Counted from the first letter of the stretch, positions 1 through 7,460 are shown. The stretch is DNA of 15,125 nucleotides from Anaerolineae bacterium (GCA_003141915.1 PLNY01000174.1:18044-33168), one strand, 5' to 3'. Translations and numbers: made by a program. The notes: generated by a model from the sequence alone, not told the origin.

Positions 1-1012
1 GTGCTAACGAGGAAATGATTTGATAAAGGATCGGCAAAAACCATAACTCCGGCATATAGAACGCCGCGAGCAGCGAAAAAATATCCGCAGGATAAAAATA
101 GCGATCATGCATTTTCGGTAACACAAAAGGAACAAGCGCTACCGAGACCAGGCCCATCAGGAGGATCATGCTTTGATTAAGATCGGATTTTGTCCGAGCA
201 TTGAACCAAATCCAACAACCGACGATCAGTGCGGCGATAATCAAACCGACGATGGTTCCCGGAGTGGACGGAACAGCGGACATGAAGACGTATAAATTGG
301 GTGCGTTCATTGATAGTTCTTGGAACATGTTTGGCTGTGATGAATAAATTGTAAAAATTCCCAGCAAGGGCCGCCCCAGCAGGAAGGCAGGCAGATCAAT
401 CAATATGTATAGCAGCGGCACTATAAGAAAATATTGCCATGCAATGCGCTTCCTGAAAAACAGGATTGCAAGTAGAGGCGCGATGAAGATTGCCTGTGCT
501 TTGATCGTGATGGCTATTCCGAATGCAATGACTCCCAGCAATGGTTTATCGGTCAAAAGATAATACAGGCATACCACCAGGAACAAAGTATATAACGCGT
601 CCGCCTGCCCCCATAAACTGCTGTTCATCATGATGGTTGGCAGTACCCAAAAGAGAACGCTTGCCAATAAAGGTTTTAAGCCTGTCGGATATTTGAGCGC
701 CACGATCCGATAGACCAAAACCGCATTAATGACATCTGCGATAATGGAGATAAATTTGATGGCTGCCACACTGGGCAGGTAATTCGAAGTGAGCGTTGCG
801 AGCCATAGAAGATAAAGATAGGGCGGTGTGTAATCGGAAAAGTTCGTGCCGATGGCTTGTATGCCGTGGGTCTTGAGGAACTCATACCATGGGATATAGG
901 CCGCATACATATCTCCAGAGATGGCTGGCAGAGCTATGCCGCGAAATATAATTCCGATGACGAAAAGCAGAACGATGCCGCTAAACCTCAAAGGAGAAGG
1001 CAATCTTTTCAT
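1..1012 (-). CDS. Gpi18-like membrane mannosyltransferase (GT-C fold), 3' end outside the window
   Basis: The minus-strand frame is open from an ATG at 1012 to base 1, giving the first 337 residues. It reads as a polytopic membrane protein with about eight hydrophobic segments. Conserved-looking motifs are the acidic first loop after TM1 (GDMYAAYIPW, residues 33-42), SLWGQADALYTLF (132-144), KAQAIF (171-176) and PKMHDRYFYPAD (299-310). The last three are what I recognise from prokaryotic proteins related to the GPI mannosyltransferase Gpi18, which use a polyprenyl-phosphate sugar donor at the outer face of the membrane. Donor and acceptor cannot be read from sequence. The start is supported by AAGGA four bases upstream. 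Only 11 bases separate it from the stop of the methyltransferase gene, so the two are probably co-transcribed. The family is confident; the specificity is inference. Confidence 0.8.
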   Translation of the reverse strand, partial: MKRLPSPLRFSGIVLLFVIGIIFRGIALPAISGDMYAAYIPWYEFLKTHGIQAIGTNFSDYTPPYLYLLWLATLTSNYLPSVAAIKFISIIADVINAVLVYRIVALKYPTGLKPLLASVLFWVLPTIMMNSSLWGQADALYTLFLVVCLYYLLTDKPLLGVIAFGIAITIKAQAIFIAPLLAILFFRKRIAWQYFLIVPLLYILIDLPAFLLGRPLLGIFTIYSSQPNMFQELSMNAPNLYVFMSAVPSTPGTIVGLIIAALIVGCWIWFNARTKSDLNQSMILLMGLVSVALVPFVLPKMHDRYFYPADIFSLLAAFYMPELWFLPILYQIISSLA

Positions 1013-1023
1013 GTCATCCTTTT

Positions 1024-1833
1024 TTATTCTTCATTTCTGAATTGCAGACAATAATGATGAAATGTATTGCTGACCCACGCGCTTCCCAACCCGAACGGCG
1101 CGAGCGGCTGATTATCCTGACACCAAATCTTTTCATCCTTGAGTGTATACACTTTGCCAAGCTCGCGCGCCAAGTCCCATGCCAGCGGATAAATCTTTCC
1201 ACCTTTCTTTATATTCTTGACGATGATCGTGAGATACGCTTTCTCACGCAATAAAGGTTTTAATCCCACATAAATTGAAACCAGTTTTTCGAGAAACATT
1301 TCGTAATCGTGGATATTGCCCACATCCTTTGGATCATCGGAATAAAAGACATCCAATTCGGAAGCGGCGCGGCGCTTCTTTTGAGTTGAAGAACCTTTGG
1401 CGTGAAGCATGTCCCAATACGGCGGCGAGGTCAAAATATAATTAATGGCTGGCAGCTCAAAGTCAATGGCAAGAGCCGCATCGCCCCTGATGATTTCGGA
1501 TCTTAGATTCTTGATTGAATCACCCAGTGCAGTGCGTTCGTCTTCGATGATCTGTTTCGCGATCTTAGCATACTTTGGATTCAATTCGATGCCATAGGAA
1601 TTGCGTCCGGCGCGCAAAGCCGCTACCAGCGTGGACCCTGTTCCGGCCATCGGATCCAAAACCGTCTCACCCTTTTTGGTGAAGAACTCGATAAATTCCT
1701 GTGCCATCGTCTCTGGAAATTTGGCGGGATGAACGAGCACACCTTTTCGGCGCGGCGGTGGATTATGGATGAACCATGATTTTTGGAATTTGAGCCATGT
1801 CTTCGGATCGAGATTGTTGAGTTTGTTTGGCAT
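1024..1833 (-). CDS. Solitary DNA methyltransferase, N4-cytosine/N6-adenine type
   Basis: This 269-residue protein has an AdoMet-binding motif I (VLDPMAGTGST, residues 58-68) preceded by a motif-X-like stretch (HPAKFPETMAQEF, 35-47). The catalytic motif IV is TSPPYW (135-140). SPPY is typical of N4-cytosine and some N6-adenine amino-methyltransferases. The motif order is X, I, IV, with about 130 residues following that may hold the target-recognition part. That matches a gamma-like order, although the motifs themselves look like the beta group, where IV comes first. No restriction endonuclease is beside it, so it looks like an orphan methylase with a regulatory or protective role. It lies 27 bases after a lipoprotein gene and 11 bases before the glycosyltransferase, all on the minus strand. 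The Shine-Dalgarno sequence is weak (AAAAGA). Confidence 0.85.
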   Translation of the reverse strand: MPNKLNNLDPKTWLKFQKSWFIHNPPPRRKGVLVHPAKFPETMAQEFIEFFTKKGETVLDPMAGTGSTLVAALRAGRNSYGIELNPKYAKIAKQIIEDERTALGDSIKNLRSEIIRGDAALAIDFELPAINYILTSPPYWDMLHAKGSSTQKKRRAASELDVFYSDDPKDVGNIHDYEMFLEKLVSIYVGLKPLLREKAYLTIIVKNIKKGGKIYPLAWDLARELGKVYTLKDEKIWCQDNQPLAPFGLGSAWVSNTFHHYCLQFRNEE

Positions 1834-1860
1834 GATCTTTTCGAGAAGAGTTTATAAAGA

Positions 1861-2652
1861 TTAGGGGCGAGGCGTTTTTGTCGGCGGTGAATAGTTTACA
1901 TCATAAACCGTTAAATCGGAAAAGGTGACCGCGACCGGCGTATCCGCGACCGAGTGAGCGAAGACGCCAATCGTCCCGCTGGGATAATTTTTGTCGTTCA
2001 CGCCGAACTGATAGCGGCCATTCAGAAAGAAGCGCAAATCCGATCCGACAGCCCATACGCCCATGCGCACTTCCCCGGGCGCGCCTGTTGGAACATCGCC
2101 GCTGGGAATGGCAGACAGAAGAAGTTGATGTGAACTGGGATTGACGCGATCGAGCCGCAGTGTGCCGTTGCACATCAAAGCCAGACGATAATAAGCAATC
2201 GCCGAAGCGCGCACGAGAAGCCCATATTCATCCTGTCCTTTGCACAGACTTGGATCCGCGGTCAATTCGGCGTAGAAATCGTTAAGGACTAATTCCTTGC
2301 GCAAGCTGAAGATATAAACACCGGGCCCAACTGCTAACGTTAGATGGTTATCGTTGATGGCCGCGCTGCCTTCATCCGATGAAGCGATATTCCATAAATC
2401 AGGCGAAGAGAAATCATCGGTGAGGCTGATCGCGCCAATGCCGGGTTTTTGTTCGGGCGTTGGAATTTGAGTGACCAACGCTTGAGGCGTGGGCGTGGCC
2501 GATGGCGGGAACCAGACCAGGGTCGGCGAAGGAAGCGGCGTTTCCGTTGCGGTTGAATCGATGAGGAGAGAATCGTTTTCCGCGTTGGCACAACCGGTCA
2601 ACATCAATGCGGATAAAAAGATGAGCAGGATTCGATTCATATCAAAACTCAT
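1861..2652 (-). CDS. Secreted lipoprotein with Thr/Pro-rich linker and LamG/DUF1080-like beta domain
   Basis: The 263-residue product begins with a lipoprotein signal peptide ending in the lipobox LTGC, with the lipidated Cys at residue 21. A Thr/Pro-rich linker follows (about 34-69). The C-terminal domain (about 75-255) starts with DDFSSPDLWNIASSDEG and continues with alternating hydrophobic strands and FFLNGRYQFGV. This pattern is common in concanavalin-like/LamG or DUF1080 carbohydrate-associated domains, but I see no catalytic motif. It ends in a short Pro-rich tail. The start could be the ATG at 2652 or the one at 2640; neither has a clear Shine-Dalgarno, and both leave a complete signal peptide. 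It is the first gene of the minus-strand run with the methyltransferase and glycosyltransferase. A surface sugar-binding role is inference. Confidence 0.75.
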   Translation of the reverse strand: MSFDMNRILLIFLSALMLTGCANAENDSLLIDSTATETPLPSPTLVWFPPSATPTPQALVTQIPTPEQKPGIGAISLTDDFSSPDLWNIASSDEGSAAINDNHLTLAVGPGVYIFSLRKELVLNDFYAELTADPSLCKGQDEYGLLVRASAIAYYRLALMCNGTLRLDRVNPSSHQLLLSAIPSGDVPTGAPGEVRMGVWAVGSDLRFFLNGRYQFGVNDKNYPSGTIGVFAHSVADTPVAVTFSDLTVYDVNYSPPTKTPRP

Positions 2653-2658
2653 AAGCTG

Positions 2659-2666
2659 TTGTACAA
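2659..2666. promoter_or_regulatory. Palindromic octamer in divergent intergenic region
   Basis: The 52-base gap between the divergent lipoprotein and SDR genes contains TTGTACAA, a perfect 8-nt palindrome. On the minus strand, TATTGT (2663-2668) lies 10 bases before the lipoprotein ATG and could act as a weak -10. I see no good -35 in either direction, so this is only a candidate promoter or operator. Confidence 0.2.
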
Positions 2667-2704
2667 TAAATCAGCGTTCCCATTCTAGCATACAAGGAGC
2701 TGCG

Positions 2705-3718
2705 ATGACTCTTAAAACTGTGCTTGTGACCGGCGCTTGCGGTGAGATCGGCCAGGCGTTGGTGCAGGAATTGTCGAAGCGCGGGGATTATCGCATCGTG
2801 ACGGAGGACATGATGCCTCTGCCTGAAACCATCAAGGCTTTATCGGCGGAGCATGTACAGGGGGATTTGGTTTATAAAGTCAAGACTTTTTATGATTATG
2901 ACTTCGATATTATTTTTCATCTGGCGGCTTCACTTTCCTCGAAGGCCGAAGTGGCAACGGAAGAAGCGCATCGCATCAACGTCGAAGGGACGATGCATCT
3001 GCTGATGCTGGCGGCGTATCGTTCCGAGAAATATGGAAAGTCCGTCAAGTTTTTATTTCCAAGTTCCATCGCGGCGTATGGGATATCGAACCTTGACGTG
3101 AAGAAATCTGCGGGAAGCGTGAAAGAGGATGAATACAACACGCCTCACACGATGTATGGGTGCAATAAACTTTATTGTGAAAAACTCGGGATGTATTACA
3201 GCCGTTATTATGGACAGCGCCATTTGGATCCAGACCCGCCGTTCATGCTGGACTTTCGCGCGCTCCGTTTCCCGGGCCTGATCTCCGCCTTTACGCTTCC
3301 CAGCGGCGGGACGAGCGATTACGGCCCCGAGATGCTTCATGCCGCGGCGCAAGGGAAACCTTATTCATGTTTCGTGCGCGAAGATACGAAGATTTCCTTC
3401 ATGGCCATGCCCGACGCGATCAAATCGCTGTTGATGCTGACCGATGCGCCGCGCCAAAACTTGAGTCATATTATTTATAACGTCGCGGCGTTTGCTTTGA
3501 CGGCGGGCGAATTCCGTGACCGCGCTCTCCGGGCTTTCCCCGGCGAAAAAATCACCTTCAATCCGAATCCGAGGCGGCAGGGTATCGTCGACTCGTGGCC
3601 GGAAGACGTGGATGACTCGCTGGCTCGCAAGGATTGGGGTTGGAAACCCGATTACGATGAGGATGCGTTTTTCGATCAATATTTCCTGCCGCAAATCCGC
3701 AAGCGATATGGAATGTAA
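2705..3718 (+). CDS. NAD-dependent epimerase/dehydratase-type SDR, L-threonine 3-dehydrogenase-like
   Basis: A 337-residue extended short-chain dehydrogenase. The nucleotide-binding motif TGACGEIGQ is at residues 9-17, the acidic residue after beta-2 is in VTEDMM (32-37), PSS is at 119-121, and the catalytic YxxxK is Tyr151-Lys155 (YGCNK). The stretch RALRFPGLIS (185-194) followed by GGTSDYGPEMLHAA (201-214) matches the pattern I know from the epimerase-like L-threonine 3-dehydrogenases (RYPGIIS...GGTTDYA). That enzyme oxidises threonine to 2-amino-3-ketobutyrate. Substrate assignment is inference; it could be a sugar-nucleotide epimerase. An unusual insert with DPDPP sits at 175-179. The start is the ATG at 2705, preceded by a strong AAGGAG (2694-2699) five bases away. 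Longer in-frame starts would overlap the divergent lipoprotein gene. Confidence 0.85.
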   Translation: MTLKTVLVTGACGEIGQALVQELSKRGDYRIVTEDMMPLPETIKALSAEHVQGDLVYKVKTFYDYDFDIIFHLAASLSSKAEVATEEAHRINVEGTMHLLMLAAYRSEKYGKSVKFLFPSSIAAYGISNLDVKKSAGSVKEDEYNTPHTMYGCNKLYCEKLGMYYSRYYGQRHLDPDPPFMLDFRALRFPGLISAFTLPSGGTSDYGPEMLHAAAQGKPYSCFVREDTKISFMAMPDAIKSLLMLTDAPRQNLSHIIYNVAAFALTAGEFRDRALRAFPGEKITFNPNPRRQGIVDSWPEDVDDSLARKDWGWKPDYDEDAFFDQYFLPQIRKRYGM

Positions 3719-3744
3719 AGCTATGGAGCAGAAGATTTTGATTC

Positions 3745-3753
3745 TGTTATAAT
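3745..3753 (+). promoter_or_regulatory. Extended -10 promoter giving a near-leaderless LysM transcript
   Basis: TG-T-TATAAT is a perfect extended -10 element. No convincing -35 is needed or seen. Transcription would begin around 3759-3761, next to the ATG at 3762. There is no Shine-Dalgarno between the box and the start codon, which fits leaderless translation. Confidence 0.55.
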
Positions 3754-3761
3754 CTTCGACG

Positions 3762-4586
3762 ATGAAACTCCGCCTTATAATCATTGGCAGCATCTTTATT
3801 GCTCTTCTAATATTTGCGTTGTCGCTTCCCGCACAAGCCGCGCCTGTTTCTCAAGGCGCACAGCCGCCACCGACCAACACACCGAATCCGAACGGAAATA
3901 TTTATTACAAAGTTCAGCCCGGTGATACTTGTCTTCGGATCGAATATCTCTACAGCCTCAGCGATACACAACTTCGCCAGCTCAACACCAAATTGGATGC
4001 CAATTGCACCTTGAGCACTGGCGATTTGCTCCTCATGGGAATTGGTGCATCTATCAATCCCACGCCGACGCTGGGCCCATCACCCACGCCTTTGCCTCCC
4101 ACAATTACGCCCACGCCGTTCAGCGGAACAACCCAGATTTGTGTTTCGCTCTTCAACGATCTCAATGGCGATGGGCTGCATGAAACCACAGAGCCGATGA
4201 TTCCCGGCGGCGCGATCAGCGTGACCGAGAAAAGCGGGAAATATTCCAAAACGTTTCCCACCTTGGCCGGAACGGACCCCATTTGTTTTACGGATCTGCC
4301 TGCAGGCGACTATAACATCAGCGCGGCCATCCCGGATAATTACAATCCAACCATGGCGTTGACCTACACGTTGCAAGTCAATGCGGGAGACAGCGCGTAC
4401 GTGGATTTCGGCGCGCAATCCAAAGACACAACCGTTGCCCAGCCGGAAAATAAACCCAGCACATCACCGATTTTGGGAATCTTTGGAGGTCTCCTTTTAC
4501 TGGCCGGTCTTGTACTTGGATGGTACGCACTTCGCTTGCGCCGGCCTGCCAGCAAGCTTAAAGACAGCGGATTGTCGAAAAGATAA
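3762..4586 (+). CDS. Membrane-anchored LysM surface protein with SdrD-B-like domain
   Basis: The 274-residue protein has a signal peptide (residues 1-27, ending in AQA). A LysM domain follows (about 48-93: YYKVQPGDTCLRI through LSTGDLLLMG), which binds peptidoglycan or similar GlcNAc polymers. After a Thr/Pro-rich linker (98-122) comes a beta-sandwich domain with FNDLNGDGLHETTEPMIPGG (131-150). That resembles the calcium-binding SdrD-B/Cna-B repeat of surface adhesins. A single C-terminal transmembrane helix (about 236-257) ends in a basic tail, so the protein would be held in the membrane with the domains outside. It follows the SDR gene by 43 bases but has its own extended -10. It converges on the HIT gene through a shared terminator. 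Confidence 0.85.
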   Translation: MKLRLIIIGSIFIALLIFALSLPAQAAPVSQGAQPPPTNTPNPNGNIYYKVQPGDTCLRIEYLYSLSDTQLRQLNTKLDANCTLSTGDLLLMGIGASINPTPTLGPSPTPLPPTITPTPFSGTTQICVSLFNDLNGDGLHETTEPMIPGGAISVTEKSGKYSKTFPTLAGTDPICFTDLPAGDYNISAAIPDNYNPTMALTYTLQVNAGDSAYVDFGAQSKDTTVAQPENKPSTSPILGIFGGLLLLAGLVLGWYALRLRRPASKLKDSGLSKR

Positions 4587-4590
4587 ATCG

Positions 4591-4618
4591 AACGGGACAT
4601 TCAATTGAATGTCCCGTT
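4591..4618. terminator. Bidirectional rho-independent terminator
   Basis: A perfect 12-bp stem (AACGGGACATTC and its complement) closes an AATT loop. It lies between the stops of the convergent LysM (4586) and HIT (4625) genes. The tails are U-rich in both directions: TATTGTTT on the plus strand and CGATTTATCTTTT on the minus strand. Confidence 0.85.
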
Positions 4619-4624
4619 TATTGT

Positions 4625-4969
4625 TTAGCCTATCGGATGCCTCATCCTTTGCCCGCCAATGAGATGCAGGTGCATGTGAAATACGGTTTGTCCGCCATGA
4701 GAACCGGTATTGACGATGATGCGATAACCGCTTTGATGAATATTTTCCTGCGCTGCGATCTGGCGCCCGACCAAAAACATGTGACCGATCAATGGTTCAT
4801 CCTCAACCTGTAATTGATTGACGGATTCGATATGTCTGTTCGGGATGATCAAGATATGGGTCGGCGCGACCGGATGAATGTCGCGGAACGCCGTCACTTG
4901 TTCATCCCGATAAACAATGGATGCCTTGACTTCATCATTAACGATTTTGCAGAATAAACAGTCGGTCAT
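4625..4969 (-). CDS. HIT family (HinT-like) nucleotide hydrolase
   Basis: The 114-residue length is normal for HinT-branch proteins. The histidine triad HMHLHLIGG places His98, His100 and His102, with the catalytic His in the middle. The N-terminus has the zinc-type CLFC (Cys4, Cys7), and IIPNRH is at 41-46. Family members hydrolyse adenosine phosphoramidates and aminoacyl-adenylates in the cytosol; the true substrate here is unknown. The start is the ATG at 4969, which overlaps the TGA of the upstream deacetylase-like gene as ATGA. That suggests translational coupling. A longer frame from 4996 would lie inside the upstream gene and lacks family similarity. Confidence 0.92.
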   Translation of the reverse strand: MTDCLFCKIVNDEVKASIVYRDEQVTAFRDIHPVAPTHILIIPNRHIESVNQLQVEDEPLIGHMFLVGRQIAAQENIHQSGYRIIVNTGSHGGQTVFHMHLHLIGGQRMRHPIG

Positions 4970-6141
4970 GGCATCGGCCCGTCTTTCGGCGCGCAAACGA
5001 TGTTGTAGTATTGCATCTCGACCGCTTTGTTCTGTTGGGCATAGGCCGCGGCGGCACTACTGATCGCACGTACTGTGCCAAAGTGTTGATAAGCATCCGT
5101 ATCCCAGTAACGAGGTAGAAGCATCAAGGGATCACCAGCAGAGCCTTCGGCAATCAAATCCGGGCGCTGCGGATCCGCCTGATCGGCTTGAGGCACCCAA
5201 TTGAACATCACAGGCCCACGTGGGAAATCTGTAAAACCAATAGAATAACCGACCTGTCGGGCGACTTGAACGGCCTTAGGTGTGAATCCTCCCAGAGGCC
5301 AGATATAGGCAACCGGCGCTTTTCCAAAATATTTTTGGATGTTGTTGATCGAGCCTTGCAACTCACTAAGTATGAATTCATCTGTCGAACTTGAACTGAT
5401 AGGAATGTTATGAATCACGCCATGCGCTTGATAAATAACCCATCCTTGTTGTGCAAGTGCGACATTCTGTGCAAGATATGGATCACTTCCACCGAACCCA
5501 CTGATCCAAGCATTGATAACGGGCCACCCCCACTTTTTATAATAGGGGAGAAAATGGTCGGTAAAGTTTTGGGCGGTATGGCGATCATCTTGAATCATCA
5601 AAGCAGAAAGTTGAGGAATCTTGGCGTTGTTATACATGAAACCCGTCATTTGCTGCATGCTTATGGCCGTAAAGCCTCCACTATGAAGGCCATCCATTAA
5701 TTGATTGAAATCATGAACGCTTATATCATAGGGATTTACTGGAGTGCCTTGATCAATGCCGTGAATCATTATCACCATCACAATCGTGCCCGGCGCGGCA
5801 TTGGTGGAAGTCCACTTGGCTTTGAGATACTGACATTCATCATTGATGTACGTATGCGGCGTATCCAGCGGATTGAGTGCGGTGGTGGTAAAAGTTGCGG
5901 GCAACGCGGGAGGAGTCAATGGAAGAGTAGGCGTTGGAATGGCTGTCTTGGTTGGAACTGGAGTGGACACGGTTTTGGTTTGTTGAATCAACACCATTGC
6001 GGTTTGCACTATCTGCGTCATGACTGAATTCGAATCAACAGTCGGAGTTTGAGACTGGCAGGCGCTTAATAAAACGGCGAGCAGACTCAGGATCAAGAGA
6101 GAAAAACGAGAAGTAAGAAGTAAGAAGTTAAGTTTATTCAT
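4966..6141 (-). CDS. Polysaccharide deacetylase (NodB-like) family lipoprotein
   Basis: A 391-residue protein with a lipoprotein signal peptide (lipobox LLSAC, Cys28), a Thr/Pro-rich linker (about 57-85) and a NodB-like domain (about 118-310). IVMVIMIHGID (120-130) is at the position of the usual strand-1 YH motif. IQDD (183-186) replaces the canonical TFDD metal motif. HGVIH (His240, His244) fits the HxxxH zinc motif, and YIWPLGGF (279-286) resembles the downstream R-P-x-G motif. The fold and metal ligands are therefore plausible, but the changed first motif leaves activity uncertain. Family members remove acetyl groups from peptidoglycan or exopolysaccharide outside the cell. The start is the ATG at 6141, which gives a clean signal peptide; an upstream GTG at 6180 is in frame but would add residues before it. 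It is coupled to the HIT gene. Confidence 0.8.
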   Translation of the reverse strand: MNKLNFLLLTSRFSLLILSLLAVLLSACQSQTPTVDSNSVMTQIVQTAMVLIQQTKTVSTPVPTKTAIPTPTLPLTPPALPATFTTTALNPLDTPHTYINDECQYLKAKWTSTNAAPGTIVMVIMIHGIDQGTPVNPYDISVHDFNQLMDGLHSGGFTAISMQQMTGFMYNNAKIPQLSALMIQDDRHTAQNFTDHFLPYYKKWGWPVINAWISGFGGSDPYLAQNVALAQQGWVIYQAHGVIHNIPISSSSTDEFILSELQGSINNIQKYFGKAPVAYIWPLGGFTPKAVQVARQVGYSIGFTDFPRGPVMFNWVPQADQADPQRPDLIAEGSAGDPLMLLPRYWDTDAYQHFGTVRAISSAAAAYAQQNKAVEMQYYNIVCAPKDGPMP

Positions 6142-6171
6142 AGCATATCTTGGTTCGGGTAATGATAACAG

Positions 6172-6199
6172 AAAAGGCACATCTTCCGATATGCCTTTT
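6172..6199 (-). terminator. Terminator hairpin after the inositol-1-phosphate synthase gene
   Basis: A 12-bp stem (AAAAGGCATATC against GATGTGCCTTTT, one G-U wobble) closes a GGAA tetraloop on the minus strand. It starts 20 bases after the stop of the synthase gene. The plus-strand side is also T-rich (GCTTTTTACG), so the hairpin may work either way. Confidence 0.6.
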
Positions 6200-6218
6200 G
6201 CTTTTTACGTTTTACTTC

Positions 6219-7304
6219 TTATGCGTTATTTTCGCCTTTGATATAAGCTTCGACCATGTCTTTGCAGATGCTATCGCGGAATTGCTTGGGCGGCGTCTTG
6301 AAAAAATAAGATGATGGACCGACGATCGGTCCGCTGAGGCCGCGATCCAGCGCGATCTTCGCGCAGCGGATCGCGTCGATCATTACACCCGCCGAATTGG
6401 GGCTGTCCCACACTTCGAGTTTGGCCTCGAGGTTGAGCGGCACTTCGCCGAATGTGGTGCCTTCCATTTTGATGTAGCAGAACTTGCGGTCGGTCAGCCA
6501 CGGCACGTAATCCGATGGGCCGACATGAATATTATTCTTGCCGATGTCATATGGGATCATGCTGGTGACCGCGCCGGTCTTTGAAATCTTCTTGCTTTCG
6601 AGCCGCTCGCGCTCGAGCATGTTCAGGAAATCGGTGTTGCCGCCGAAGTTGAGTTGATAGGTTCGGTCAATGCGCACGCCGCGATCCACAAACAGCGTGG
6701 TGAGGACGCGATGGAGAATCGTCGCGCCCACCTGTGACTTGATATCGTCGCCAAGCACCGGCAGTTTGGCTTCGCGGAAACGGTCACCCCAATATTTTTG
6801 TGAAGCAATGAACACTGGAATTCCGTTGACGAATGCACATCCGGCCGCGATGATCTGTTCCACATACCATTTGGTGGCTTCCTCCGAACCGACGGGCAGG
6901 AAGTTAACCACCACATCGGTTTTGGTTTCCTTGAGCAAGCCGGCGATGTCCGCCGTTGGGCCGGGCGCTTTCTCAATGACTTCTGAAAGATATTTGCCGA
7001 GGCCGTCGTGGGTCATGCCGCGCACGACGGGCACATTTAACTTTGGGACGTTGCAAAACTTGTAGGTATTGTTCGGCTCGGCGAAGATTGCATCGGCAAG
7101 GTCTTCCTCGACTTTTGTCACATTGATATCAATCCCCATCGTGAACTCGATATCGCGAACATGGTAGCCGCCGAGATTGACGTGCATCAATCCCGGCACC
7201 GTGGCATCATCGGGCGTATCCTTGTAGAATTGCACGCCCTGCACCAGCGATGACGCGCAATTACCAATACCGATGAGCGCGACACGTACTTTTTTGTTAG
7301 TCAT
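6219..7304 (-). CDS. ino1: L-myo-inositol-1-phosphate synthase
   Basis: The 361-residue length is that of the shorter actinobacterial/archaeal form. It has the Rossmann motif GIGNCASS (12-19), LPVGSEEATKWY (136-147), GDDIKSQVGAT (185-195, with a lysine in the active-site region), NFGGNTDFLNM (219-229) and LEVWDSPNSAG (296-306). All of these belong to the synthase core that converts glucose 6-phosphate to inositol 1-phosphate with NAD+. The product feeds inositol phospholipids or compatible solutes. The start is the ATG at 7304, with AAGGAG (7312-7317) seven bases upstream. An in-frame upstream start at 7346 adds 14 unconserved residues and lies inside a repeat. It is a single-gene unit, divergent from the histidine kinase. 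Confidence 0.95.
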   Translation of the reverse strand: MTNKKVRVALIGIGNCASSLVQGVQFYKDTPDDATVPGLMHVNLGGYHVRDIEFTMGIDINVTKVEEDLADAIFAEPNNTYKFCNVPKLNVPVVRGMTHDGLGKYLSEVIEKAPGPTADIAGLLKETKTDVVVNFLPVGSEEATKWYVEQIIAAGCAFVNGIPVFIASQKYWGDRFREAKLPVLGDDIKSQVGATILHRVLTTLFVDRGVRIDRTYQLNFGGNTDFLNMLERERLESKKISKTGAVTSMIPYDIGKNNIHVGPSDYVPWLTDRKFCYIKMEGTTFGEVPLNLEAKLEVWDSPNSAGVMIDAIRCAKIALDRGLSGPIVGPSSYFFKTPPKQFRDSICKDMVEAYIKGENNA

Positions 7305-7311
7305 ACATTGT

Positions 7312-7317
7312 CTCCTT
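7312..7317 (-). promoter_or_regulatory. Ribosome binding site deciding the ino1 start
   Basis: AAGGAG on the minus strand, seven bases before the ATG at 7304, selects this start over the longer frame. Confidence 0.8.
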
Positions 7318-7332
7318 GATTTAATTTTCAAT

Positions 7333-7447
7333 GTCATTGCCTGCACTGAGCCGCAGGCACACGTGCGAGTCCTGCGAAGCAGGGCGTGGCAATCTCAAGT
7401 AACCATCAAACAGGAGATTGCTTCGTCGCTTTGCTCCTCGCAATGAC
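7333..7447. repeat. Palindromic dispersed-type intergenic repeat between ino1 and the histidine kinase
   Basis: The outer arms are GTCATTGC (7333-7340) and GCAATGAC (7440-7447). The inner arms are GCAATCTC (7389-7396) and GAGATTGC (7414-7421). The right half (GATTGCTTCGTCGCTTTGC onward) is the kind of phrase found many times between genes in several bacterial phyla. Two further small hairpins lie in the left half: GCCTGC/GCAGGC (7339-7358) and CCTGC-GAA-GCAGG (7371-7383). It fills most of the 172-base divergent promoter region. Confidence 0.7.
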
Positions 7448-7460
7448 ATCGAGATAACAG

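Noticed and set aside
1024..1833. A restriction-modification or phage-defence system
   Set aside because: Only the methyltransferase is present; the neighbours are a lipoprotein and a membrane glycosyltransferase, not nucleases.
2489..2704. An N-terminal extension of the SDR gene
   Set aside because: It would overlap the divergent lipoprotein gene, lacks the Rossmann start, and the ATG at 2705 has a strong AAGGAG.
6219..7304. An inositol lipid/mannoside pathway linking ino1 with the Gpi18-like transferase
   Set aside because: The genes are 5 kb apart in separate transcription units with no phosphatidylinositol synthase or further mannosyltransferase between them, so the link is not supported here.
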